Shown here: one piece after another, positions 26,176 to 33,528 of the stretch | Layout: every line of letters starts with the position of its first letter | Numbering within the stretch: position 1 is the first letter of the stretch | Assembly (NCBI GenBank): GCA_017455565.1 | Contig: JAFSZV010000034.1 | Coordinates: forward strand, 1 to 64,000 | DNA: 64,000 nt | Direction of reading: 5' to 3' | Source of the DNA: Clostridia bacterium | GTDB lineage: Bacteria > Bacillota > Clostridia > Oscillospirales > Butyricicoccaceae | Translations under genes and position numbers: made by a program | The notes under the pieces: model-generated | Seen by the model: the letters and a program-made list of their open reading frames with translations, nothing else | The model's database searches: none | Told to the model about the DNA's origin: nothing

Positions 26176-26712
26176 TCAATAATCCCTGTGCTCCCGCCGG
26201 TACTGGCGGATCCAGGCAAAGGTCTTGTCCTCGCCCTCCTGCGCCAGCATGGTCAGCAGATTTTCCAGAAACGCTCCGGTTTCCTCGTGCATCACCTGCT
26301 TGCCCACGCCCCGGTTGAAATATTCCAGCGGCTTTGCGTCGGTATAGTTTTTTCCCTGATAGGTCTTGCAGGCCGCCACCCGGTCACAGAACATCTCGAC
26401 GACGTATTTCAGCGGCATTTTCACCGGCTCCACCTGATGAGTCTTCATGTTATAGTCGGTCCAGTATTCGTGATGATGCCGGTTACGTCCCTTGTGATGG
26501 AGCCAGGAGAGCGAGTAGCCCCGCGCCTCACGCTCGTGATCGTTGGGGCTGCGGTTTCCCTGATAATGGACGGCGGAGTTCCAGAACTCCACCGGGCTGT
26601 ATTTGGAAAGATCGTGACTCAGCCCCTGCCAGCCGATGCCTGCCTTGAAGCAGTGGCGGATGACCAGGCGGCGGTGGCGGGTAACGGTACGAAAATGCTT
26701 CCAGGGGTGCAT
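26176..26712 (-). CDS. DUF5662-family protein
   Basis: 178 residues, rich in His: the segment GLSHDLSKYSPVEF (about 30-43) and HHKGRNRHHHEYW (about 72-84) look like metal-ligand clusters of an HD-like helical fold. The family is common in gut Firmicutes and phages and has no assigned reaction; a phosphohydrolase is a guess. It is between two terminators and so monocistronic. The last ten residues (RREHRDY) are charged. Confidence 0.75.
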   Translation of the reverse strand: MHPWKHFRTVTRHRRLVIRHCFKAGIGWQGLSHDLSKYSPVEFWNSAVHYQGNRSPNDHEREARGYSLSWLHHKGRNRHHHEYWTDYNMKTHQVEPVKMPLKYVVEMFCDRVAACKTYQGKNYTDAKPLEYFNRGVGKQVMHEETGAFLENLLTMLAQEGEDKTFAWIRQYRREHRDY

Positions 26713-26765
26713 GGCTTCCCCCTCCCTTCCCGCTTATTTTACTCCCCCGGCGGTAAAAAAACAAG

Positions 26766-26803
26766 GCGTAAAAAGAAGGCCGGCAGCCGAAGCTGCCAGC
26801 CGG
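26766..26803 (-). terminator. Terminator downstream of the ECF S-component gene
   Basis: The hairpin CCGGC..AGC-CGAA-GCT..GCCGG (26780-26803, one internal bulge) is followed on the minus strand by a T-rich tract (CTTCTTTTT). Confidence 0.6.
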
Positions 26804-26874
26804 AAAAAATTTCATATTTCCCATCGTCCGCCTGACAAAGCGCCGTCCTGCGGGCGTTTTTGCGTTTTCCTTCG

Positions 26875-27399
26875 TCAATTGTCCGTCAGCTTTGCCTTCT
26901 GCAGCGCCGCCACGATGAGCGGCACCAGAATGAGCTGCAGAACGATGCCCGGGATGGCGTTGGTCACCGCGCCCGCCCAAAAGGCCGCCATGGGGAAGTT
27001 TTTCCCGTTGATCCCCATAACGACCGCCTGGGCGATGCCCCAGACGATGCGCCCGCCGATCATGGCGCCGATCAGGCTGAGATAGATGGCCGGCAGCTTT
27101 TTCCCCAGCTTCTTATACAGGATGGCCACGATCAGTCCATAGGCCGCCAGCTCAAAGGCCATGGAGATCGCCCCGGGCATGGGCGGCATATGGAACAGCA
27201 GATGCCGCAAAAGCGGCGCCGCAAAGCCCACGGCGGCGCCCCACTTCCAGCCGCAGAGATAGCCGCACAGCAGCACGGGCAGATGCATGGGCAGCAGCAT
27301 ACTGCCGATCTGGGGGATCTGCCCCGTCAAAAAGGGCAGCACCATGCACAGCGCCAGACACATCGCAGCATAGACCATTTTTTTCACAGAATCGTTCAT
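26875..27399 (-). CDS. ECF transporter S-component (vitamin or precursor uptake), substrate unknown
   Basis: 174 residues, five to six spans. The segment GSMLLPMHLPVLLCGYLCGW, then PLLRHLLFHMPPMPGA and FELAAYGL, is the pattern of a common clostridial S-component group. S-components bind a vitamin or similar solute and use the shared EcfAAT module, which is not encoded here, so this is a group II system. The start at 27399 (MNDSVKK) follows GGAAAGGAAG. Expression is controlled by a long attenuator leader (27400-27532), which may respond to the solute. No known ligand can be assigned from sequence. Confidence 0.85.
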   Translation of the reverse strand: MNDSVKKMVYAAMCLALCMVLPFLTGQIPQIGSMLLPMHLPVLLCGYLCGWKWGAAVGFAAPLLRHLLFHMPPMPGAISMAFELAAYGLIVAILYKKLGKKLPAIYLSLIGAMIGGRIVWGIAQAVVMGINGKNFPMAAFWAGAVTNAIPGIVLQLILVPLIVAALQKAKLTDN

Positions 27400-27532
27400 A
27401 TTTCTTCCTTTCCGCACGAAAAAAGGCATCCTTCTTCCTTGTGGAAAAAGGATACCTCGTGCATATCCGTAATTGCTTCCGCGCATTCAAAAAGCCGGGC
27501 TTCTGCCCCATGCCGGCGCTTGTGCCTCCGAC
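27400..27532 (-). promoter_or_regulatory. Attenuator leader (candidate riboswitch) of the ECF S-component gene
   Basis: About 133 nt lie between the predicted transcript start and the ATG. The 3' part forms a terminator (27419-27456). The upstream strand of its stem can instead pair with GGATAT (27463-27468 with 27450-27455), giving an antiterminator with loop GCACGAG. The 5' 65 nt hold GC-rich pairing segments such as GCCGG/CCGGC and GGGC/GCCC. I could not match it to TPP, FMN, cobalamin, THF, preQ1 or T-box consensus sequences. Confidence 0.55.
27419..27456 (-). terminator. Leader terminator (expression platform) of the ECF S-component gene
   Basis: 14-bp stem (27443-27456 with 27425-27438, two G-U pairs) and ACAA loop, followed by TTTTTT on the minus strand. 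It is complete before the ribosome site, so it would abort the transcript. Confidence 0.85.
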
Positions 27533-27538
27533 AGCTTG

Positions 27539-27567
27539 ATTATAGCCGTTTTTCTCGCTTCTGTCAA
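27539..27567 (-). promoter_or_regulatory. Consensus promoter of the ECF S-component gene
   Basis: TTGACA (27562-27567), 17 bp, TATAAT (27539-27544): a perfect sigma-A match on the minus strand. It overlaps the stop codon of the TM1266-type gene. Confidence 0.9.
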
Positions 27568-27836
27568 TCGTTCTTCCCGGCGTCCTGCGACACCACGTTG
27601 GAATAGGCCGTTTTGGAGCTTACGCCCGGCAGCCTGCCGATCTTGCCCGACAGGGCGCTGATCACGTCCTGCGGCGCGTCCACGGCCACGCTGATCACGC
27701 TGACGCCCCGCTTCGCATAGGGGATCCCCATCCTCCCGATGATCCATTCCCCGTATTCATGCAGCAGCCCGTTCAGCGCCGCCACCGATTCCTTGTCCTC
27801 TACCACGATCCCGATCACCGCGACTCTGCTTTCCAT
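27564..27836 (-). CDS. TM1266-family iron-only hydrogenase system putative regulator
   Basis: 90 residues, an ACT-like/NikR-C-like ferredoxin fold. The sequence RVAVIGIVVEDKESV, then GEWIIGRMGIPY and DVISALSGKIGRLPGVSSKTAYS, matches the small TM1266-type proteins usually found beside HydE/F/G maturases. They are predicted to sense a metabolite and regulate [FeFe]-hydrogenase genes. The ATG at 27836 follows GGAGGAGGATCG. No hydrogenase gene is in this window; instead it is 79 bp after the lipid-type reductase. Confidence 0.88.
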   Translation of the reverse strand: MESRVAVIGIVVEDKESVAALNGLLHEYGEWIIGRMGIPYAKRGVSVISVAVDAPQDVISALSGKIGRLPGVSSKTAYSNVVSQDAGKND

Positions 27837-27915
27837 CACGATCCTCCTCCAGTGTCCTTTTCGAAATAACAAAGCTCCCTTGTCCCGCTGCCGTTCAAGG
27901 CAAAGCGATCCCGCC

Positions 27916-28710
27916 TTACCCCGCATACAGCATCCCGATCAGCCGGTTGAGCAGCCTGCAGGGAAGCACCTTCGCCAAAAAGCAGAAAAACTGATAATCC
28001 GGCCGGATGGCGGTCAGCGGCTTTGGATGGGCCTTCAGCGCCATTTTGCAGACGCAGTTTCCCGCCTTTTGCGGGTCCATTCCCCCCTGCTCGTCCTTTT
28101 CCATCCGCGCCACCGAGCGGGATATCCGCCCCTGATACACGTCGTCGCCCGCCGCGCTCTTTACCCGGGCGGCGGTAAAGCCCGTGCGGATATCCCCGGG
28201 CCGCACGGCGCACACCGTGATGCCGAAGGGCCGCACCTCGTTGGCCAGCGCCATGGTATAGCTGTCGATGGCCGCCTTCGCCGCCGAGTAATAGGTCTGG
28301 AAGGGGATGGGGATGGGGGCCGCCACCGAGCTGATGTTGACGATCCGCCCGCCCCCCTGCTTCCGCAGGATGGGCAAAAAGACCCGGTTGACCCGCACCA
28401 TGCCGAAAAAGTTCACGTCAAACTGCCGCCTGGCCTCCTCGGTGTCGGTGAACTCCACCGCGCCCGAAATGCCAAAGCCCGCGTTGTTGATCACGATATC
28501 CACCCGGCCGGCCTCCCGCAGGATCTGCTCCGCCGCGGCGGCGATCTGCGCTTCGTCGGTCACGTCGGCCCGGATGTTCCGGATGCCCGGCGCGTCCTCG
28601 CCGCCCCTGCGGCTCAGGGTATACACCCGGCAGCCCTTTTGCGCCAACGCCCTTGCGGTGCACAGCCCGATGCCCGAGGTCCCTCCGGTGACGACGGCGA
28701 TCTTCTCCAT
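27916..28710 (-). CDS. Short-chain dehydrogenase/reductase, possibly 3-ketosphinganine-type reductase
   Basis: 264 residues. Rossmann motif TGGTSGIG (8-15), NNAGFG, Ser in NISSVAA and the YYSAAK active site are intact. The C-terminal third is longer and more hydrophobic (FFCFLAKVLPCRLLNRLIGMLY) than in typical SDRs, suggesting membrane association, as in lipid-substrate SDRs. It starts one base before the serine-palmitoyltransferase-like stop region, with AGGAAA in front, so it is the second gene of that operon. Reduction of the 3-keto product of its neighbour is the natural inference; a general acyl or hydroxy-steroid reductase is the alternative. Confidence 0.8.
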   Translation of the reverse strand: MEKIAVVTGGTSGIGLCTARALAQKGCRVYTLSRRGGEDAPGIRNIRADVTDEAQIAAAAEQILREAGRVDIVINNAGFGISGAVEFTDTEEARRQFDVNFFGMVRVNRVFLPILRKQGGGRIVNISSVAAPIPIPFQTYYSAAKAAIDSYTMALANEVRPFGITVCAVRPGDIRTGFTAARVKSAAGDDVYQGRISRSVARMEKDEQGGMDPQKAGNCVCKMALKAHPKPLTAIRPDYQFFCFLAKVLPCRLLNRLIGMLYAG

Positions 28711-28711
28711 G

Positions 28712-29884
28712 TTATTTTCCTCCCACCACAGACGCGATGATGTCGCTGGCCTCGTCCACCAGCGCCTCGGTCAGCGTTGCCATATAGCTGGTGCGCAGCA
28801 GGCAGTCCGAGGGCGGCGTTGCCGGCGGCAAAACGGGATTGACGTAGACGCCGCCCTCATAGATCTTCCGCGCCGTTTCCAGCGTGTTCATGATATCGTG
28901 GGTATAGATGGGGATGATGGGCGTTTCGGCCTCCCGGATGGAAACGCCCTTCTCCTTAAAGCACTTTCTGGCGTATCCGGCGATGTGCGCCAGCTTCTCG
29001 GGCAGCTCGGGATGCTCCTTAAGCTCCCGCAGCGCGGCCAGCGCCGTGGCGCAGCTTGCCGGCGGGATCGACGCGGAAAAGATAAAGGGCCGGCTGTTGT
29101 GGCGCACATAGTCCACCACCCGGGCCGAGGCCGCCATATAGCCGCCCAGCGAAGCCAGCGACTTGCTGAAGGTGCCCATATAGATGTCCACCTGATCCTC
29201 CATGCCGAAATAGCTGGCGGTGCCTCTGCCGCCTTCCCCGATCACGCCCAGGCCGTGGGCGTCGTCCACCATGACCCGTGCGCCGTACTTCTTCGCCAGC
29301 GCCACGATCTCCGGCAACTTGGCAATGTCGCCGCCCATGGAAAACACGCCGTCGGTGACGATCAGGCTACCCGCGTTCTCAGGCACCTTCTGAAGCTGCC
29401 GCTCCAGATCCTCCATGTCGGCGTGCTTGAAGCGCAGCATCTTTCCGTAGCTCAGCTTGATGCCGTCATAGATGCTGGCATGATTCTCCTTGTCCGAAAT
29501 GACATAGTCGCCCATGCCCACCACGGCGCTGATGATGCCCAGATTCGACTGGAATCCGGTGGAAAAAGTCATCACGGCGTCCTTATGCAAAAACTCCGCC
29601 AACTCCTGTTCCAGCTCCAAGTGCATCTCCAGCGTCCCGTTGAGGAATCGGGAGCCCGAGCAGCCGGTTCCGTATTTTTCCAGCGCCTTGATGCCCGCCT
29701 CGATGACTCGCTGGTTGGTGGTCAGGCCCAGATAATTGTTGGAGCCCAGCATGATCCGCCGCTTGCCCTCCATCTGCACCACGGCGTCCTGCCGGGATTC
29801 CAGCGCGTGAAAATAGGGATAAACATCCTTTTCCCGCAGTTCGTCGACCATGCTCGGCCGCATCATTTTCTCAAAAATATCCAA
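28712..29884 (-). CDS. Alpha-oxoamine synthase, serine palmitoyltransferase-like
   Basis: 390 residues, PLP-dependent fold type I. PLP lysine K241 lies in GTFSKSLASLGG, the cofactor-stacking His135 in NHASI, and Asp207/His210 in VDDAHGLG. The blocks YPYF, GCSGSRFLNGTLEMH, FKHADMEDLE and RHNSRPFIFSASIPPAS are those of bacterial serine palmitoyltransferases rather than of Kbl or BioF. Such enzymes join serine (or another amino acid) to a long acyl thioester, giving 3-ketosphinganine-type lipids. It starts at a TTG (29884) with AGAGG upstream and has its own strong promoter. Partners for acyl supply are not in the window. Confidence 0.8.
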   Translation of the reverse strand: MDIFEKMMRPSMVDELREKDVYPYFHALESRQDAVVQMEGKRRIMLGSNNYLGLTTNQRVIEAGIKALEKYGTGCSGSRFLNGTLEMHLELEQELAEFLHKDAVMTFSTGFQSNLGIISAVVGMGDYVISDKENHASIYDGIKLSYGKMLRFKHADMEDLERQLQKVPENAGSLIVTDGVFSMGGDIAKLPEIVALAKKYGARVMVDDAHGLGVIGEGGRGTASYFGMEDQVDIYMGTFSKSLASLGGYMAASARVVDYVRHNSRPFIFSASIPPASCATALAALRELKEHPELPEKLAHIAGYARKCFKEKGVSIREAETPIIPIYTHDIMNTLETARKIYEGGVYVNPVLPPATPPSDCLLRTSYMATLTEALVDEASDIIASVVGGK

Positions 29885-29943
29885 ACTCGGCTCGCCTCTT
29901 TCCGTTTTCTGAAATTACATTAAAAAATTGAAGTATTTGATTT

Positions 29944-29972
29944 ATTATAGCAAAGCCTGTTGCTTCCGTCAA
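29944..29972 (-). promoter_or_regulatory. Strong promoter of the SPT-like operon
   Basis: TTGACG (29967-29972), 17 bp, TATAAT (29944-29949) on the minus strand, 60 bp before the TTG start. Confidence 0.85.
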
Positions 29973-29995
29973 GGCGGCGCGGTTTTTTCCGCGGA

Positions 29996-30892
29996 TTATT
30001 TCTTTTTCCGCAGCGGCATGACAAAGGGCACGCGCCGCTTCAGATTTTCAATGACGAAGCGCCCCTCCGCCAGCTCCTGCTCGCCGTCCAGCGACCAGGA
30101 CACCGGCTCGCCGCACCAGACCTCTATCTGCCGCGCCTGCCGACGCACCACCAGAGGCGATTCCTCCCCCATCCGCAGCGCCGCCACCAACTGCGCGCTT
30201 TCCTGCGGAGTGTTGGGGAAACGGGCCAGCGTCACCTCAAAATTCCCGTCGCTCAGATCGGTCTCCACCGTGGGGGTGATCAGGCCCGCCATGGGAGCGG
30301 AATTGCTCACCGTCCCAAAGATGAAATCGCTCTCGATCTGCTCCTCGCCGCATTTCAGCGCCATATGGATAGGCCGGATGTCCTGAAGCTCCTTCATGCC
30401 CTCCAGCAAAAATGCCATCCGACCCAGCATGTTTTTTGCCGCCTGCGGTGTACGGTAGCTCACTTCGGTAAAGGCACCGAAGGCCGCTACATAGGCAAAG
30501 ATCCGTCCGTTGAAGCGCCCCGCGTCGATGGACACGACCTCTCCGCCTGCGGCGTCCTTCGCCGCCTTCAGCAGATCGGCGTTCAGCCCGATGCTGTTGG
30601 CGAAATCGTTGGTGCTCCCCGCAGGCAGATAGCCCAGCTCAGTTTCCGCGCCGCTTTCCAACAGCCCGCGCATTACCTCGTTGAGCGTCCCGTCGCCGCC
30701 GACGCACACCACCCGGTCATATTCTTTTCCCCAGCGCCGCGCGGCCGCCGTGCCGTCGCCCGGGCCCTCCGTCAAATGGACCGAGACTCGGTATCCCGCC
30801 TTCTGAAAAATCTCCACCAGCCTGGTAAGCTGGCGCGCGGCCCGCATCATCCCCGCTTGGGGGTTCAAAATCAGCAGCAGCCTCTTGTCCAT
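29996..30892 (-). CDS. Diacylglycerol/lipid kinase family protein (DagK/YegS-like)
   Basis: 298 residues. It phosphorylates a lipid hydroxyl at the membrane. The catalytic GGDGTLNEV, the PAGSTNDFA loop and the C-terminal LDGEQ motif define the family, which also includes eukaryotic sphingosine kinases. I start at the ATG 30892, with GAGGGG eleven bases upstream. An ATG at 30916 overlapping the previous stop as ATGA would add eight residues. The usual role is recycling diacylglycerol, but its place beside an SPT-like operon makes a sphingoid-type substrate possible. Confidence 0.88.
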   Translation of the reverse strand: MDKRLLLILNPQAGMMRAARQLTRLVEIFQKAGYRVSVHLTEGPGDGTAAARRWGKEYDRVVCVGGDGTLNEVMRGLLESGAETELGYLPAGSTNDFANSIGLNADLLKAAKDAAGGEVVSIDAGRFNGRIFAYVAAFGAFTEVSYRTPQAAKNMLGRMAFLLEGMKELQDIRPIHMALKCGEEQIESDFIFGTVSNSAPMAGLITPTVETDLSDGNFEVTLARFPNTPQESAQLVAALRMGEESPLVVRRQARQIEVWCGEPVSWSLDGEQELAEGRFVIENLKRRVPFVMPLRKKK

Positions 30893-30912
30893 GACCGGTT
30901 TTTCCCCTCTGG

Positions 30913-31137
30913 TCATGGCAGCTTTTTCACCCATCTTTCCAACTGGGAAAAGGGCAGCGTCACTTCGGCGGTCTTTCCGTTTTCGTCGGTGCCGAACACG
31001 GCCAGCTCCTCAAAATCATGATAGATCTCGCAGTTGCAGTCCCGCAGGCCCTTGGTCTCGCCGTACAAGGCGGCGACGGCGTCCAGCACGCTCTGGGGAT
31101 ATCCTTTTTTTCGATAGCGCAAAACGAACTTTTCCAT
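30913..31137 (-). CDS. Small conserved protein of unknown function
   Basis: 74 residues, mixed charge, no membrane span: basic N-terminus (MEKFVLRYRKKGYP), then an acidic middle. I do not recognise a family. It starts 21 bp after the LysR gene behind a GGAAGAA site and reaches the upstream part of the lipid kinase frame, so the three genes form one transcription unit. Its coding look and codon use match its neighbours. Confidence 0.6.
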   Translation of the reverse strand: MEKFVLRYRKKGYPQSVLDAVAALYGETKGLRDCNCEIYHDFEELAVFGTDENGKTAEVTLPFSQLERWVKKLP

Positions 31138-31158
31138 TTTTTCTTCCTCCGTGCTTCA

Positions 31159-32109
31159 CTATGCCTTTTTTATTATACCGCTTTCCGCCGCCGTTACAAG
31201 GGTTTCCGGCAATTTTTCCGGTGTCCTTCCCCGGCGGATATCCTCCATAAAATGCTCTGCCGCCGCGCTCAGCCGCCCCCGCTCGGGAGTGCACATGGCC
31301 ACCTGCCGGGCGGGGATCTCCCAGTCGACGCGCAGCGGGCGCACGGCGCCCGCCTCCAGCGCATGCCCTGAAAACTGCTTTGTCACGCAGGCCACGCCCA
31401 GCCCGCTTTTCGCCACCGCAAGCGCCAGCTCGTGGGTCGCCAGCTCAAACTCCGGCTTGAGCCGCAGCCCCATCTTGGCAAACGCCTCCTCCAGAAACAG
31501 CCGAGAGCTTGCCTTACGGTCCAGTAGGATCAGCGGCATGGCCGCCACCTCCGCCGGTGTATACGTCCGGCTGAAATCACAGGGATAATCGGGCGCCGCC
31601 GCAAAGATCATATGAGTGTCAAAGCAGACCTCCACCCGAAACTGCTCGCCTTGCTCCGGCTTGCTGGCAAAGGCCACGTCCACCTTGCCCTCTCGCAGCA
31701 GGTCCAGCACCTGGCGGCTGGTACCGTTTCGCAGGGTCAGCCGCACGCCGGGATGGTTCCGGCGGAACCGCTGCAGATAGGGCAGCAGCCACCACCGGGT
31801 CAGCGTGTCGCTGGCGCCGATGATCAGTTGCCCGATCTCCAGCTCCCGCGCCTGCCGCAGCTTGCTTTCCCCGCTTTCCAGCAGGCTCATGGCGTCGCGG
31901 ACATAATCATACAGCATCCGTCCCTCTTCGGTGAGCGCCACGCCCTTTCTTCCCCGCAAAAAGAGCTTCGTCTCAAGCTGCCGCTCCAGCTGCTGCACCG
32001 ACTGACTCACCGCCGACTGCGAAAGATACAGCATCCGCGCCGCCGCCGAGATGCTCTCCTGCTCCGCCACCGCCCGAAAGATCCGATACAGCTCCAGCTT
32101 TCCTTCCAT
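31159..32109 (-). CDS. LysR-family transcriptional regulator
   Basis: 316 residues. N-terminal winged helix-turn-helix with SISAAARMLYLSQSAVSQSVQQLE (about 21-44) and a periplasmic-binding-like effector domain from about 90. The ATG at 32109 begins a normal LysR N-terminus; an ATG at 32124 has no ribosome site. It ends with TAG, so amber does serve as a stop in this genome. It is divergent from purA, and the two promoters overlap, so it may control purA, itself, or the downstream lipid kinase gene. Effector unknown. Confidence 0.9.
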   Translation of the reverse strand: MEGKLELYRIFRAVAEQESISAAARMLYLSQSAVSQSVQQLERQLETKLFLRGRKGVALTEEGRMLYDYVRDAMSLLESGESKLRQARELEIGQLIIGASDTLTRWWLLPYLQRFRRNHPGVRLTLRNGTSRQVLDLLREGKVDVAFASKPEQGEQFRVEVCFDTHMIFAAAPDYPCDFSRTYTPAEVAAMPLILLDRKASSRLFLEEAFAKMGLRLKPEFELATHELALAVAKSGLGVACVTKQFSGHALEAGAVRPLRVDWEIPARQVAMCTPERGRLSAAAEHFMEDIRRGRTPEKLPETLVTAAESGIIKKA

Positions 32110-32159
32110 GGTTTCACCATCCATTAGTAAAAAATATGGTAATTATAAAAAATAGTAAT

Positions 32160-32188
32160 TTTACTTATACCATTTTTTATAGTATAAT
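32160..32188 (+). promoter_or_regulatory. Promoter of purA-purB
   Basis: TTTACT (32160-32165), 17 bp, TATAAT (32183-32188), 53 bp before the purA start, in very AT-rich DNA with inverted repeats such as ATAAAAAAT/ATTTTTTAT. Confidence 0.65.
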
Positions 32189-32191
32189 CAA
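32164..32191 (-). promoter_or_regulatory. Divergent lysR promoter overlapping that of purA
   Basis: Minus strand TTGATT (32186-32191), 16 bp, TATAAG (32164-32169). It occupies the same 30 bp as the purA promoter, so the two cannot be used at once. Confidence 0.5.
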
Positions 32192-32241
32192 GATGTACGA
32201 ATTTCGCAACCGTTTTTCAAAATAAACAGGAGGGATCCCAT

Positions 32242-33516
32242 ATGTCCAATTGCGCCATCGTAGGCATCAACTGGGGCGACGAGGGTAAGGGCCGCATGGT
32301 CGACCTTGTCACCGAGCAGTACGACGTGGTCGTCCGCTATCAGGGCGGCAACAACGCCGGTCACACTGTCATCAACGAATACGGAAAATTCGCGCTCCAT
32401 CTGATCCCCTCGGGCATTTTCCGCAAGGGCGTCGTCAACGTACTGGGCAACGGCGTCGTCATCGACTGCGAGCATCTGTGGAAGGAGATCTCCGCTCTCC
32501 GCGCCGCCGGCATCGAAATCACGCCGGATAACTTCCGCATCTCCGATCGCGCCACGCTGGTCTTTCCCTTCCACCGGGATCTGGACGCGCTGGAAGAGGC
32601 CCGCCTCAAGGACCGGGCCTACGGCTCCACCAAGCGGGGCATCGCGCCGGTTTACAGCGACAAATACCAGAAAAAGACCGTTCAGGCCGGCGAGCTGCTC
32701 TATCCCGACTATCTCCGCGGCCGTCTGGCCGGCATTCTGGAATGGAAGAATCTTACCATTGAAAACGTCTATCACGCCAACCCCTAGTCCCTCGACGAGA
32801 TGATGGCATGGGCAGGCCTCTACGGCGCTAATCTCACGCCCTTTATCTGCGACACTGGCGCTTTCCTCCGCCAGGCCGAGGCCCAGGGTAAGAGCATCCT
32901 CTTTGAGGCCCAGCTGGGCGCGCTGCGGGATCTGGATTTCGGCATCTGGCCCTACACCTCCTCCTCCAACAACATCGCTGCCTACGCTCCCGTGGGCGCC
33001 GGCATTCCCGGCAGCCGGGTCGACCGGGTCCTGGGCATCGCCAAGGCCTATTCCACCTGCGTGGGCGAAGGGCCCTTCGCCTGTGAATGGTTCGGGGAAG
33101 AGGCGGAGAAGCTCCGCGAGGCCGGCGGCGAATACGGCGCCTCCACCGGCCGTCCCCGCCGGGTCGGCCCGCTGGATCTGGTGGCCACCCGCTACGGCGT
33201 AATCATGCAGGGCGCCACCGAGCTGGCCTTTACCAAGCTGGATATCCTCTCTTACATGAAAGAGATCCCCGTCTGCACCCATTACGAGATCGACGGCGTT
33301 AAGACCGCCGACTTCCCCTTCCCCGCGCTGCTGGAAAAGGCTCGTCCGGTCTACACCGTCCTTCCCGGCTGGCAGTGCGACATCAGCGGCGTCCGCCGCT
33401 TTGAGGATTTGCCCGCCGCCGCGCAGGATTATGTTCTCTTTGCCGAAAAGGCGCTGGGCTGCCCCATCAAATATGTCTCCGTCGGCGCCGCGCGCGACGA
33501 GATCATCGAGCGATAA
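32242..33516 (+). pseudogene. purA: purA, adenylosuccinate synthetase, interrupted by one in-frame TAG
   Basis: Full frame is 424 sense-length codons, normal for PurA, broken only by TAG at 32785-32787 (codon 182) between His-Ala-Asn-Pro and Ser-Leu-Asp-Glu. Both halves are otherwise perfect: P-loop GDEGKG with catalytic Asp13, His41 in NNAGHTV, LLFEAQLG, and the C-terminal GRPRRVGPLDLVA. The enzyme joins IMP and aspartate with GTP, the first AMP-specific step. CAG to TAG needs one change. Options are a sequencing error, a true nonsense mutation (surprising for a key gene followed by purB), or amber read-through. The ribosome site is CAGGAGG. Confidence 0.85.
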
Positions 33517-33528
33517 GGAGGTCGTTTT

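Noticed and set aside
27400-27532. Known riboswitch classes for the ECF leader
   Set aside because: I looked for the conserved cores of TPP, FMN, cobalamin, THF, preQ1, lysine and T-box elements and saw none; identity is left open.
29973-29996. Terminator after the lipid kinase gene
   Set aside because: The CGCGG/CCGCG stem has its A-tract in the loop and no T-run after it, so it is not a convincing terminator.
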